DNA of 64,000 bases, from the NCBI GenBank assembly GCA_030562195.1, contig CM060203.1, positions 10,802,208 to 10,866,207 of the forward strand, read 5' to 3'. Every line of letters begins with the position of its first letter. The stretch's first letter is position 1. This DNA comes from Nipponacmea schrenckii (lineage: Eukaryota; Mollusca; Gastropoda; Lottiidae). The position numbers were made by a program, and so were the translations under genes. Below are positions 63,601-64,000 of this stretch, piece after piece. The notes under the pieces were generated by a model. The model was not told the DNA's origin. It ran no database searches and saw nothing but the letters and a program-made list of their open reading frames with translations.

Positions 63601-64000
63601 TCAGCTACTCTACCACCAACAGGTACATCCGCCACATTAACGCCAACAGGTACATCAGCTTCTCTACCACCAACAGGCACATCCGGCACATTACCACCAA
63701 CAGGTACATCAGCAACTCTACCACCAACAGGCACATCAGCAACTCCACCACCAACAGGAATATCAGCAACTCAACCACTAGCAGGTTCATCAACTACTTT
63801 ACCACCAATTGGTACATCAGCAACTCAACCACCAATAGGCACATCAGCAACTCAACTACCAATAGGTACATCGGCTACTTTACCACCAACAGGTACATCA
63901 GCTACTTTGACACCAACAGGTACATCGGCCACATTACCGCCAACAGGTACATCAGCTACTCTACCACCAACAGGTACATCAGATATTTTACCACCAATAG
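591..64000 (+). CDS. giant modular mucin-like extracellular protein gene, partial at both ends
   Basis: One continuous + strand exon chain can be followed from 591 to the window end. Two-exon Cys-bounded modules alternate with Thr/Ser/Pro linker exons and 27-nt-repeat mucin exons. Module exons splice 1-0 then 0-1; all linkers and mucin exons are 1-1, so phases match at nearly every junction. Donors are mostly GTAAGT or GTATGT-like, and acceptors end TTNCAG or TTTTAG. Each module has two Cys, one at each end. N-glycosylation sequons recur (NIT in A, NVS in C, NGS in F, NET in E). The product should be secreted and O-glycosylated, but no signal peptide or anchor lies in the window. It could instead be several adjacent genes, since no start or stop was seen. 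I do not recognise the gene by name. Confidence 0.8.
624..1139. other. intron lacking the mucin exon of its paralogue
   Basis: Both flanks match introns around the 37-39.5 kb mucin exon: the 5' part matches 37019-37185 and the 3' part from about 1055 matches the sequence from 39745. The repeat exon itself is missing. A segment around 770-934 is bounded by the 10-bp inverted repeat ATATGGTCCA/TGGACCATAT and may be a small inserted element. Confidence 0.5.
1140..1181 (+). CDS. G linker 1 (PGVSTTAATGTTS)
   Basis: A 42-nt phase 1-1 exon after TTTCTTTCAG, ending A|GTATGT. It joins to the A module to give TTSTPCTK. It is the invariant lead-in to A modules. Confidence 0.8.
1317..1864 (+). CDS. A module 1 (exons 1317-1624 and 1744-1864)
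   Basis: Exon A1 is 308 nt and A2 is 121 nt, split by a 119-nt phase-0 intron. A1 opens PCTKVTGMENPQLLPASYLE and contains the sequon in VNITVRLS. It ends IDEVTGS. A2 runs from TPTKKVLPDG to KIHACFEG. The two Cys sit at the module ends. Distinctive residues are NVPTEG, EAIDTDN and DDNTNEY. Confidence 0.87.
2017..2130 (+). CDS. A-to-B linker 1 (ETHPVGTTEGP...)
   Basis: A 38-codon phase 1-1 exon, rich in Thr, Pro, Ser and Glu. It contains GTSATEGPKETQPTPPS and ends TTVGPS. The GTSATEGP segment resembles the mucin unit GTSATLPP. Here it reads PVPGTS; the other copies have PVSGTS. Confidence 0.8.
2370..3009 (+). CDS. B module 1 (exons 2370-2641 and 2871-3009)
   Basis: B1 is 272 nt and B2 is 139 nt, with a 229-nt phase-0 intron. 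B1 opens ECTVTNGMADPQIIPDSSIT and continues through EIIIDLTP and the IGSVTVPVTNVDSITV strand-like stretch. B2 runs TVSGNIASVTFPNDVQ to DVRACFEG. Distinctive: VTFPVGQATEI and TDTGAPIDTTG. Confidence 0.87.
3115..3219 (+). CDS. B-to-C linker 1 (ETVGPQTTEGP...)
   Basis: A 35-codon phase 1-1 exon after TTTTAG, ending GPS|GTAAGT. It carries VSGTSATEGPQPTPPSIPTT. Confidence 0.8.
3337..4239 (+). CDS. C module 1 (exons 3337-3602 and 4077-4239)
   Basis: C1 is 266 nt and C2 is 163 nt, with a 474-nt phase-0 intron. C1 opens EICEEINGMENPAYIPDSYI and has the ITITLGATDISLGFVEY core. C2 begins PALNAAGNQRIDFRPEEK, contains the sequon NVS and reaches DVRACFEG, then a built-in tail TVGPTTT that leads to the mucin exon. 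Distinctive: TAAQKTTLRS and EYKDTQN. Confidence 0.87.
4465..4875 (+). CDS. mucin exon D1, about 15 units of GTSATLPPT
   Basis: 411 nt in frame, phase 1-1, after AATTTAAG and before GTACTTTTTG. It opens GPGTGTSATLPPTG. The unit is 27 nt with about 44% Thr+Ser and two Pro, as in O-glycosylated mucin domains. Some units lose one Pro codon (LPTG) or swap residues (PPAG, LPATG, LPQTG). If the donor were not used, the frame would stop soon after at TFCS. Confidence 0.8.
5356..5397 (+). CDS. G linker 2
   Basis: 42 nt, phase 1-1, same peptide as G linker 1, preceded by TTTCTTTCAG. Confidence 0.8.
5553..6106 (+). CDS. A module 2 (exons 5553-5860 and 5986-6106)
   Basis: Acceptor is CTGACAG. Distinctive residues are SPSPYTIPNVPSEG, DGSPIPLG and EAINTDN; exon 1 ends DEVTGS. 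Intron is 125 nt. The protein is identical to A module 3 over exon 1, so these are recent duplicates. Confidence 0.87.
6267..6380 (+). CDS. A-to-B linker 2
   Basis: 114 nt, phase 1-1, reads ETHPVGTTEGPVSGTSATEG then PKETQPTPPSIPTTVGPS. Confidence 0.8.
6611..7261 (+). CDS. B module 2 (exons 6611-6882 and 7123-7261)
   Basis: Distinctive: VSFPAGQAPEIIIDL in exon 1; SGNIGSVTFPNDVQGDK and TGANVDTTG in exon 2. Intron is 240 nt. Ends DVRACFEG. The closest relative is B module 1. Confidence 0.87.
7374..7478 (+). CDS. B-to-C linker 2
   Basis: 105 nt, phase 1-1, same peptide as B-to-C linker 1. Confidence 0.8.
7594..8504 (+). CDS. C module 2 (exons 7594-7859 and 8342-8504)
   Basis: Distinctive: TAAQKSTLRS and EYKNTQN. 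Intron is 482 nt and nearly identical to that of C module 1. Exon 2 ends TVGPTTT|GTCAGT, the same uncommon donor as C module 1. Confidence 0.87.
8734..9110 (+). CDS. mucin exon D2, frame-broken by a 1-nt deletion
   Basis: 377 nt, one short of a multiple of three. From the acceptor TTTAAG at 8731-8733 the incoming phase reads IGKEHFNLRPTGTSATLPTG. Near 8802 TCAGCAACTTCA has become TCAGCACTTCA. After that the incoming frame leaves GTSATLPP for the shifted frame VHQLLYHQQ. The exon body otherwise mirrors D1 (PPTGTSATQ, LPQTG). It is either a real null exon that must be skipped or a consensus error. The opening is also rearranged relative to D1. Confidence 0.6.
9579..9620 (+). CDS. G linker 3
   Basis: 42 nt, phase 1-1, PGVSTTAATGTTS. 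Confidence 0.8.
9776..10328 (+). CDS. A module 3 (exons 9776-10083 and 10208-10328)
   Basis: Exon 1 protein is identical to A module 2 (SPSPYTIP, DGSPIP). Intron is 124 nt. Ends KIHACFEG. Confidence 0.87.
10486..10599 (+). CDS. A-to-B linker 3
   Basis: 114 nt, phase 1-1. Distinctive change GTTEEPVSGTS (Gly to Glu); otherwise standard. Confidence 0.8.
10860..11484 (+). CDS. B module 3 (exons 10860-11131 and 11346-11484)
   Basis: Distinctive: SITSIPIVDATQIRQNG, LTPSSNSEVE, TNVKSITV and EKTSDAVTT in exon 1; GNTASVAFPNNVQGEK in exon 2. Intron is 214 nt. Confidence 0.87.
11588..11725 (+). CDS. B-to-C linker 3, long form
   Basis: 138 nt (46 codons), phase 1-1. Begins ETVGLGVSPTLIPQTTEGP and has PQPTQPTPPS. 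The GLGVSPTL insert is shared with the linkers at 29369 and 30557. Confidence 0.8.
11940..12705. repeat. CCGTCC-type interspersed element in the B-to-C intron, copy 1
   Basis: Starts near TTTTATACGCCC and has a CCGTCC tandem tract at about 11997-12031. It then holds degenerate internal subrepeats (TTTGAATGAAA, TTGATGAGATCTCG, AACGGTTTTTGAGTT) and ends near GTGGGCGTATCTTGC. The paralogous intron at 58781-59093 has the flanks but no element, which marks it as an insertion. No coding capacity seen. Confidence 0.6.
12774..13625 (+). CDS. C module 3 (exons 12774-13039 and 13463-13625)
   Basis: Distinctive: GMEDPAYIPDSYIDGLTDAQ and ELISANGD. Intron is 423 nt, shortened just after the donor. Exon 2 ends TVGPTTT|GTGAGT. 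Confidence 0.87.
13909..14055 (+). CDS. mucin exon D3, about 5 units
   Basis: 147 nt in frame, phase 1-1; opens GPATGTSATLPPTG. It is the shortest mucin exon in the window. Confidence 0.8.
14306..14347 (+). CDS. G linker 4
   Basis: 42 nt, phase 1-1, same peptide as the others despite silent changes near the donor (ACTTCGA|GTAAGC). Confidence 0.8.
14502..15122 (+). CDS. A module 4 (exons 14502-14809 and 15002-15122)
   Basis: Distinctive: QPAGSPSSDN, DDTTNEYVPINEVIGS. Intron is 192 nt; the extra ~70 nt is shared only with A module 5. Confidence 0.87.
15283..15387 (+). CDS. hybrid A/B linker 4, B module absent
   Basis: 105 nt, phase 1-1. The 5' half is A-to-B type (ETHPVGTTEGPVSGTSATEG). The 3' half (PQPTPPSIPTT) and the following intron start (GTAACTTGAATGAATAAG) are B-to-C type. 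The next module is C, so recombination between linker exons probably deleted a B module. Confidence 0.8.
15610..16920. repeat. CCGTCC-type interspersed element in the B-to-C intron, copy 2
   Basis: Begins near TTTTATACGTCTACATGAA, then GGGGGCGTATATTGTCGTC and a CCGTCC tract at about 15669-15689. It consists mostly of degenerate subrepeats of roughly 130-160 nt, each with a cue like GTAAACACTCTACAAGGCAC, GATGAACCCTATTGAAAA and TTGCCCTTGTTCTT. It ends near TGGGCGTATATTAACTTGCC. There is a T-rich tract at 16137-16162. No long ORF. Confidence 0.6.
17021..17603 (+). CDS. C module 4 (exons 17021-17286 and 17441-17603)
   Basis: Distinctive: PDSFIDGLTDAQ and ELISANGD. Intron is only 154 nt: most of the usual C intron is missing and an AT dinucleotide tract (about 17308-17333) follows the donor. 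C module 5 shares this form, so the two are recent duplicates. Confidence 0.87.
17879..18160 (+). CDS. mucin exon D4, about 10 units
   Basis: 282 nt in frame, phase 1-1; opens GPATGTSATLPPTG. Flanks match D3. Confidence 0.8.
18418..18459 (+). CDS. G linker 5
   Basis: 42 nt, phase 1-1, PGVSTTAATGTTS. Confidence 0.8.
18615..19235 (+). CDS. A module 5 (exons 18615-18922 and 19115-19235)
   Basis: Distinctive: QPAGSPSS, NPYIIPNV, DEVIGS; exon 2 starts TSTKK instead of TPTKK. Intron is 192 nt, as in A module 4. Confidence 0.87.
19394..19507 (+). CDS. A-to-B linker 5
   Basis: 114 nt, phase 1-1, standard peptide ending TTVGPS. Confidence 0.8.
19757..20481 (+). CDS. B module 4 (exons 19757-20028 and 20343-20481)
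   Basis: Distinctive: GMADSQVIPDSS, VDVSQIRQ; exon 2 has GNTAIVTFPNDVQ, KIIL and TDNGANVD. The intron is 314 nt, the longest B intron. It contains a second donor-like TACAGTAAGTTTGATCATG at 20102-20120, 78 nt past the first. Using it would read into a TAA. Confidence 0.85.
20591..20695 (+). CDS. B-to-C linker 5
   Basis: 105 nt, phase 1-1, ETVGPQTTEGP form. Confidence 0.8.
20935..22140. repeat. CCGTCC-type interspersed element in the B-to-C intron, copy 3, degraded
   Basis: Same element and position as 15610-16920 (GGGGGCGTATATTGTCGTC, CCGTCCGTCCGTCC, then subrepeats). From about 21650 onward it shows many 1-5 nt losses relative to copy 2, continuing into the C1 exon. The density of small deletions in a block looks like low consensus quality as much as mutation. 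Confidence 0.55.
22224..22455 (+). pseudogene. C module 5, first exon: wrecked
   Basis: 232 nt remain of the usual 266. The acceptor region and codons for EICEEINGMEDPAYIPDS are eroded (an in-frame TAA occurs within the first codons). Several further 1-6 nt gaps occur before an intact 3' part from TCTGCTAATGGAGATG to the GTATGT donor. Exon 2 downstream is intact. It is either decayed or badly assembled. Confidence 0.7.
22617..22779 (+). CDS. C module 5, second exon
   Basis: 163 nt, phase 0-1, intact: PALNAAGNQRIDFRPEEKAE to DVRACFEG, tail TVSPTTT (Gly to Ser). It has intact splice signals. Without its partner exon the phase-1 linker upstream cannot join it in frame. Confidence 0.75.
23047..24273 (+). 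CDS. mucin exon D5, about 45 units
   Basis: 1227 nt (409 codons), phase 1-1, in frame throughout. Opens GPATGTSATLPPTG and ends at PPT G|GTACTTTTAG. Variant units include LPPKGTSA, TLPQSGTS, PLAGTS and TKTPTG. Confidence 0.8.
24528..25000. mobile_element. MITE-like TIR element with TTTAA target duplication
   Basis: The left end TTAAAGGGGCACAGTCTTGA and the right end (reverse complement TTAAAGGGGCACAATCTTGA) form about 20-bp terminal inverted repeats with one mismatch. The element sits between two copies of TTTAA. Paralogous introns (for example near 18341-18355) have a single GACTTTAACTCAGCTTAG at this point, giving a clean empty site. It is about 463 nt and non-coding. A TTAA-centred target suggests a piggyBac-type non-autonomous element; that is inference. 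Confidence 0.75.
25097..25138 (+). CDS. G linker 6
   Basis: 42 nt, phase 1-1, standard peptide. Confidence 0.8.
25289..25832 (+). CDS. A module 6 (exons 25289-25596 and 25712-25832)
   Basis: Distinctive: NPYNIPNVPSEG, DDTTNEYVPIDEVIGS. Intron is 115 nt. It is followed by a new linker type and the F module instead of B. The 366-nt intron downstream (25833-26198) is unique in the window. Confidence 0.87.
26199..26282 (+). CDS. A-to-F linker (ETHQLPGTTPIGASVTEEPQ...)
   Basis: 84 nt (28 codons), phase 1-1, after ATTTCAG. Ends TPPTQPS|GTAGAA. A diverged A-to-B linker lacking GTSATEGP. Confidence 0.72.
26779..27699 (+). CDS. F module, diverged C-type (exons 26779-27056 and 27546-27699)
   Basis: Exon 1 is 278 nt: ELCEQINGMESPAFIPESSV, LTPEQVAALRNGS (sequon), TIDLTPNDNSEVQLGSF, NVKSVELVLI, ending VTNQ. 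Exon 2 is 154 nt: PGLNSATPSVDF, EKIRVSITRDD, GIDLRACFEQTVAPQ. Its ends are C-like while the TPNDNSEV segment is B-like. It is a single copy with unique introns (496 nt before, 489 nt inside, 462 nt after), so it has escaped the recent duplications. Confidence 0.85.
28162..28185 (+). CDS. linker micro-exon H (ETSPTFKP)
   Basis: 24 nt, phase 1-1, between TTTTTTTCTAG and GTAAGC. It joins F to B in frame. The strong polypyrimidine tract supports it, but its small size makes it less certain. Confidence 0.55.
28675..29210 (+). CDS. B module 5 (exons 28675-28946 and 29072-29210)
   Basis: First of three tandem B modules with 1.19-kb spacing. Opens ECTETDGMADPQIIPDSSIT then SLPTVDV; exon 2 begins PVSGNIATVTFPNNVQ and has KIKIKLTPTDNGANVD. 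Intron is 125 nt, short form. Confidence 0.87.
29369..29497 (+). CDS. B-to-B linker 1
   Basis: 129 nt (43 codons), phase 1-1: ETVGLGVSPTLGPQTTEGP, then the usual VSGTSATEGPQPTPPS and TTVGPS. Confidence 0.8.
29866..30398 (+). CDS. B module 6 (exons 29866-30137 and 30260-30398)
   Basis: Second tandem B. Distinctive: TSIPTVDV, EKNNDAVTT; exon 2 has FPDNVQAEK and TGAPIDTTG. Intron is 122 nt. The 368-nt intron before it is closely repeated before B module 7. Confidence 0.87.
30557..30685 (+). CDS. B-to-B linker 2
   Basis: 129 nt, phase 1-1, same peptide as the preceding B-to-B linker. Confidence 0.8.
31058..31588 (+). CDS. B module 7 (exons 31058-31329 and 31450-31588)
   Basis: Third tandem B. 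Distinctive: LTPSSNSEVE; exon 2 ends LEVKACFIG (Ile for Glu), shared only with B module 8. Intron is 120 nt. Confidence 0.87.
31750..31812 (+). CDS. long G linker 7 (ETTGPGVSTTVGTTSGPGTTS)
   Basis: 63 nt, phase 1-1, after ATTTCAG and before GTGAGC. Extends the G linker by an ETT start and a second GPGTTS. It links B to A without a mucin exon. Confidence 0.8.
31967..32513 (+). CDS. A module 7 (exons 31967-32274 and 32393-32513)
   Basis: Distinctive: SASPYNIPIVPSEG and DEVNGS. Intron is 118 nt. Ends KIHACFEG. Confidence 0.87.
32698..32768. repeat. short hairpin element (about 25-bp inverted arms)
   Basis: Arms ACTGTGAAATCCCTCCAAAC and its near-complement ending GGGAGGTTTCACTGT flank a ~22-nt loop; the inner arms are CCGGCA/TGCCGG. 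The paralogous intron at 40551-40782 lacks it. The TACAGTGAAACCTC-like end resembles mariner/Tigger-type MITE termini; that assignment is inference. Confidence 0.55.
32857..32967 (+). CDS. A-to-B linker 7
   Basis: 111 nt, phase 1-1: ETHLLGTTEGPQGTSATEGP then KETQPTPPSIPTTGRPS. Lost the PVS of the standard form and gained TTGRPS. Confidence 0.8.
33239..33790 (+). CDS. B module 8 (exons 33239-33510 and 33652-33790)
   Basis: Distinctive: GSVTLPVTNVD; exon 2 has TDNGATVDTTGPLEVKACFIG. Intron is 141 nt. Close duplicate of B module 7. Confidence 0.87.
33938..34000 (+). CDS. long G linker 8
   Basis: 63 nt, phase 1-1, same peptide as long G linker 7. Confidence 0.8.
34155..34691 (+). CDS. A module 8 (exons 34155-34462 and 34571-34691)
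   Basis: Distinctive: SASPYTIPNV, EAIDTDN, DEVTGS; exon 2 has NPNTPVDIKLKIHACFEG. Intron is 108 nt, the shortest A intron. Confidence 0.87.
34826..34864 (+). CDS. linker micro-exon I (ETHPLPGITTTGP)
   Basis: 39 nt, phase 1-1, after CCATTTCAG, donor A|GTAAGA. Splicing to the E module gives GPSICTDEEGM. Confidence 0.72.
34865..35920. other. long intron with unrelated inserted sequence
   Basis: 1056 nt. GGGTGGGCAATAT occurs twice (35192 and 35214). A short + strand ORF from 35097 reads MVGQHRHCFVTNCN, and a minus ORF at 35300-35482 includes DGVHLNPFGHKF, reminiscent of the Asp-x-x-His end of SGNH/GDSL esterase domains. Both are too short to call; they may be remnants of a transposon or gene. 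Confidence 0.4.
35921..36712 (+). CDS. E module (exons 35921-36195 and 36577-36712)
   Basis: Exon 1 is 275 nt: ICTDEEGMSDPAYIPTRSIT, VEDLRPGDNPATYNAGTTPE, FVIDLVADSEDDVEVKSVTL, ending QAGD. Exon 2 is 136 nt: SDPSGSPPKVTFPAGTRAKS, sequon NET, FNVDIRACFEG. It blends features of the A, B and C modules and is the only E copy in the window. The 381-nt intron is unique. Confidence 0.86.
36986..37018 (+). CDS. linker micro-exon E3, copy 2
   Basis: 33 nt, phase 1-1, VTAAPVTTGVS. Joins the E module to mucin exon D6. Confidence 0.75.
37256..39508 (+). CDS. mucin exon D6, about 83 units
   Basis: 2253 nt (751 codons), a multiple of three, phase 1-1. Opens after AACAATCAG with ASTSATLPPTG instead of the usual GPATG start. 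Sub-blocks are themselves duplicated: PPTETSATQPSTG recurs at about 37800 and 38780, and TLPPSGTS clusters near 37730, 37885, 38830 and 38940, giving higher-order repeats. A local oddity is GGTQQQKGTS near 39462. Confidence 0.78.
39831..39872 (+). CDS. G linker 9
   Basis: 42 nt, phase 1-1, standard peptide. Confidence 0.8.
40008..40550 (+). CDS. A module 9 (exons 40008-40315 and 40430-40550)
   Basis: Distinctive: CTKVSGMENP (Ser for Thr), QPVDSPSS, SPDSNPIP, DEVIGS. Intron is 114 nt. QPVDSPSS marks the second-half A modules 9-11. Confidence 0.87.
40783..40896 (+). CDS. A-to-B linker 9
   Basis: 114 nt, phase 1-1, ends TTFGPS rather than TTVGPS, a change shared with the linker at 51505. Confidence 0.8.
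41160..41711 (+). CDS. B module 9 (exons 41160-41431 and 41573-41711)
   Basis: Distinctive: SITTTPSVDV, AGTEKINDAVTA; exon 2 starts PVSGNIATVTF and ends TTGALDVKACFEG. Donor is GTTTGT, shared by B modules 11 and 12. Intron is 141 nt. Confidence 0.86.
42036..42143 (+). CDS. J linker 1 (ETLPVGSSATEGPSGTSATE...)
   Basis: 108 nt, phase 1-1, after TTTTATAG. Two tandem copies of G(S/T)SATEGP followed by QPTPPSIPTTQGPS. Leads to a mucin exon. Confidence 0.78.
42144..42586. other. J-to-mucin intron with shared non-coding insert
   Basis: Closely repeated at 44493-44961, 46661-47118 and 52874-53338. The 3' part ends with a block GAGGTAGTTTTCCTTTAATT to CATACAGCCCCTTTAA. Read in reverse this begins TTAAAGGGGCTGTATGAC, like the TIR of the element at 24528, so it may be a MITE end. 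It has displaced the usual mucin-exon acceptor. No gene seen. Confidence 0.5.
42587..43287 (+). CDS. mucin exon D7, about 26 units, 3' end lost
   Basis: The first in-phase acceptor is the ACAG inside the first repeat unit. It reads GTSATLPPT to about 43196, where CTTTACCACC has become CTTTCCACC (1-nt loss). The frame then shifts and meets TAG at 43318-43320. No clear donor before the scrambled region. Confidence 0.55.
43288..43592. other. scrambled mucin and intron sequence
   Basis: A patchwork of damaged repeat units (TACATCAGCTT, CTACCACCAATTAGGTACATTT) and fragments of the A-to-B intron (TTTTTATTCTTGTACTTTTTCC). It reads like a poor consensus of two overlapping copies. Confidence 0.5.
43593..44053 (+). 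pseudogene. B module 10, wrecked (remnants 43593-43808 and 43936-44053)
   Basis: Fragments of B1 (TGTTAAATCAATTACTGTTACACC) and B2 (CCTGTTTCTGGAAA, CTTCCCTAATAATGTTCAAG) remain in order with many gaps and odd substitutions. The start AGAAAGTACTTAACAA has lost the first Cys codon and carries a stop. The sequence becomes clean again at about 44060 and then matches 41720 onward almost perfectly. Confidence 0.65.
44385..44492 (+). CDS. J linker 2
   Basis: 108 nt, phase 1-1, same peptide as J linker 1. Intact although the preceding B module is wrecked. Confidence 0.75.
44962..45339 (+). CDS. mucin exon D8, 14 units
   Basis: 378 nt, in frame and phase 1-1 if the internal ACAG|GTACATC acceptor and ACAA|GTACTT donor are used. 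The alternative upstream acceptor ATACAG gives the VHQLLYHQQ frame, which stops at TAA 45328-45330. Last codons are TSSTLTLT. Confidence 0.65.
45669..46220 (+). CDS. B module 11 (exons 45669-45940 and 46082-46220)
   Basis: Distinctive: VDVTQLRQ, PIDTAGIEKTND; exon 2 starts SVSGNIATV and has TGATVDTTGALDVKACFEG. Intron is 141 nt. Follows directly after a mucin exon without an A module. Confidence 0.86.
46553..46660 (+). CDS. J linker 3
   Basis: 108 nt, phase 1-1, same peptide as J linker 1. Confidence 0.78.
47119..47526 (+). CDS. mucin exon D9, about 15 units
   Basis: 408 nt, in frame from the repeat-internal ACAG to ACAA|GTACTT. One unit is LPPQTG through a clean 3-nt insertion at about 47461. 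The next module is C. Confidence 0.65.
47857..48785 (+). CDS. C module 6 (exons 47857-48122 and 48623-48785)
   Basis: Distinctive: EVCEEINGMEDPAYIPDSFI, ELISVNGD; exon 2 has NQKIDFRPEEK. Intron is 500 nt. Donor after TVGPTTT is GTTAGT, shared by C modules 6-8. Confidence 0.87.
48786..49363. other. long C-to-mucin intron with shared insert
   Basis: About 578 nt against 225-285 nt in the first copies. The extra part (CCTTTCCATGCGTAATTTC to about 49280, including GACGTTTTTTTGCTAGCGAC) recurs at 55023-55609 and 60022-60611 and in no earlier copy, so it inserted before the last three units were duplicated. No coding content recognised. Confidence 0.55.
49364..50293 (+). CDS. mucin exon D10, about 34 units
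   Basis: 930 nt (310 codons), phase 1-1. Opens GPATRTSATLPPTG and ends TSSTLTAT, donor ACAA|GTAGTT. Rich in TSATLPPTGTSATQ alternations. Confidence 0.75.
50616..50657 (+). CDS. G linker 10
   Basis: 42 nt, phase 1-1, standard peptide. Confidence 0.8.
50792..51344 (+). CDS. A module 10 (exons 50792-51099 and 51224-51344)
   Basis: Distinctive: QPVDSPSS, EAINTDN, DEVIGS; exon 2 has NNPVEIKLKIHACFEG (Glu for Asp). Intron is 124 nt. Confidence 0.87.
51505..51618 (+). CDS. A-to-B linker 10
   Basis: 114 nt, phase 1-1, ends TTFGPS like the linker at 40783. Confidence 0.8.
51882..52433 (+). CDS. B module 12 (exons 51882-52153 and 52295-52433)
   Basis: Distinctive: SITTTPTVDV, AGIENTNDAVTT; exon 2 SVSGNIATV, TGANVDTTGALDVKACFEG. 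Intron is 141 nt, donor GTTTGT. Confidence 0.86.
52766..52873 (+). CDS. J linker 4
   Basis: 108 nt, phase 1-1, same peptide as J linker 1. Confidence 0.78.
53339..53770 (+). CDS. mucin exon D11, 16 units
   Basis: 432 nt, in frame from the repeat-internal ACAG to ACAA|GTACTT. Almost a copy of D9 plus one unit. The VHQLLYHQQ frame stops at 53759-53761. Confidence 0.65.
54101..55022 (+). CDS. C module 7 (exons 54101-54366 and 54860-55022)
   Basis: Protein identical to C module 6 as far as I compared (EVCEEINGMEDP, NQKIDF). Intron is 493 nt with scattered small indels. Confidence 0.87.
55610..57466 (+). CDS. mucin exon D12, about 69 units, with a compensated scramble
   Basis: 1857 nt (619 codons), phase 1-1; opens GPATRTSATLPPTG, ends TPSTLTAT with donor ACAA|GTAGTT. 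At 56268-56387 an extra TTTTT, two single-base losses and a C-rich/A-rich 6-nt gain (CCCCCCTCCAAAAAAAGG) cancel out. The frame is restored after roughly 20 aberrant codons. Confidence 0.7.
57789..57830 (+). CDS. G linker 11
   Basis: 42 nt, phase 1-1, standard peptide. Confidence 0.8.
57965..58512 (+). CDS. A module 11 (exons 57965-58272 and 58392-58512)
   Basis: Distinctive: QPVDSPSS, EAIDTDN, DEVISS. Intron is 119 nt. Ends KIHACFEG. Confidence 0.87.
58676..58780 (+). CDS. hybrid A/B linker 11, B module absent
   Basis: 105 nt, phase 1-1. A-to-B start (ETHPVGTTEGPVSGTSATEG) fused to a B-to-C end (PTPPSIPTTAGPS); the intron begins GTAACTTGAATAAATAAG, B-to-C type. It reads PKPTPPS, keeping the Lys of the A-type linker. 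Leads directly to C. Confidence 0.8.
59094..60021 (+). CDS. C module 8 (exons 59094-59359 and 59859-60021)
   Basis: Distinctive: DVTPVTDK (Pro for Ala); exon 2 has NQRIDF. Intron is 499 nt. The preceding B-to-C intron (58781-59093) is the empty-site form lacking the CCGTCC element. Confidence 0.87.
60612..64000 (+). CDS. mucin exon D13, more than 125 units, runs off window; frame breaks
   Basis: At least 3389 nt, opening GPATGTSATLPPTG. An extra base near 61259 (GCTACTATTACC for GCTACTTTACC) moves the reading to the YISYSTTNR frame, which meets TAA at 61634-61636. A second extra base lies near 62905 (GCTAATTCTACC). Higher-order blocks such as the PLAGSSATLPPIGTSATQ run recur near 61340, 62285, 63205 and 63775. 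The exon is intact only if the extra bases are errors. Confidence 0.65.

Overview
This is AT-rich animal nuclear DNA. The introns follow GT/AG rules with pyrimidine-rich acceptors. No bacterial-type gene, tRNA, rRNA, promoter or poly(A) end is visible. CCGTCC-type intronic repeats and TIR elements resemble repeats common in mollusc (especially bivalve) genomes; that assignment is inference. Everything codable lies on the + strand and reads as one very large modular gene open at both ends. I found no initiator methionine, signal peptide, membrane anchor or terminal stop that belongs to it.

The gene is built from two-exon modules of about 135-145 residues. Each module has one Cys near its start (C-x(4-6)-G-M-x-x-P, then a motif like IPDS-x-I) and one Cys at its end (ACFEG or similar). 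The first exon enters in phase 1 and leaves in phase 0; the second enters in phase 0 and leaves in phase 1. There are three abundant types: A (APCTKVTGMENPQLLP), B (ECTVTNGMADPQIIPDSSI) and C (EICEEINGMENPAYIPDS). Two single variants, F and E, also occur. I count 11 A, 12 B (one wrecked), 8 C (one with a wrecked first exon), 1 F and 1 E. Modules are joined by short Thr/Ser/Pro linker exons of 24-138 nt, all phase 1-1. They are also separated by 13 mucin-type exons made of a 27-nt unit encoding G-T-S-A-T-L-P-P-T. These range from 147 nt to more than 3.3 kb and total about 12.8 kb. Because every linker, mucin exon and complete module is phase 1-1, any block can be duplicated, lost or skipped without changing frame.

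Layout: 0.6-25 kb holds five tandem copies of [G linker, A, linker, B, linker, C, mucin exon]; copy 4 lacks B and copy 5 has a broken C1. 25-34.7 kb is a diverged stretch: A, F, three tandem B, A, B, A. 34.8-39.5 kb has the E module and an 83-unit mucin exon. 39.8-64 kb is a second family of nested duplications (A, B, mucin, C, mucin), with a scrambled segment at 43.27-44.06 kb. The last mucin exon runs off the window.

The likely product is a secreted, heavily O-glycosylated gel-forming or adhesive mucin with repeated disulphide-closed domains. Neighbouring copies are nearly identical even in introns, which indicates recent duplication or gene conversion. Most introns over 300 nt that are not listed separately are copy-specific versions of the same intron family and hold nothing else I can identify. 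Several frame breaks (8.80, 21.6-22.46, 43.2-44.06, 56.3, 61.26 and 62.9 kb) could be real decay or long-read consensus errors in a repeat-rich locus.
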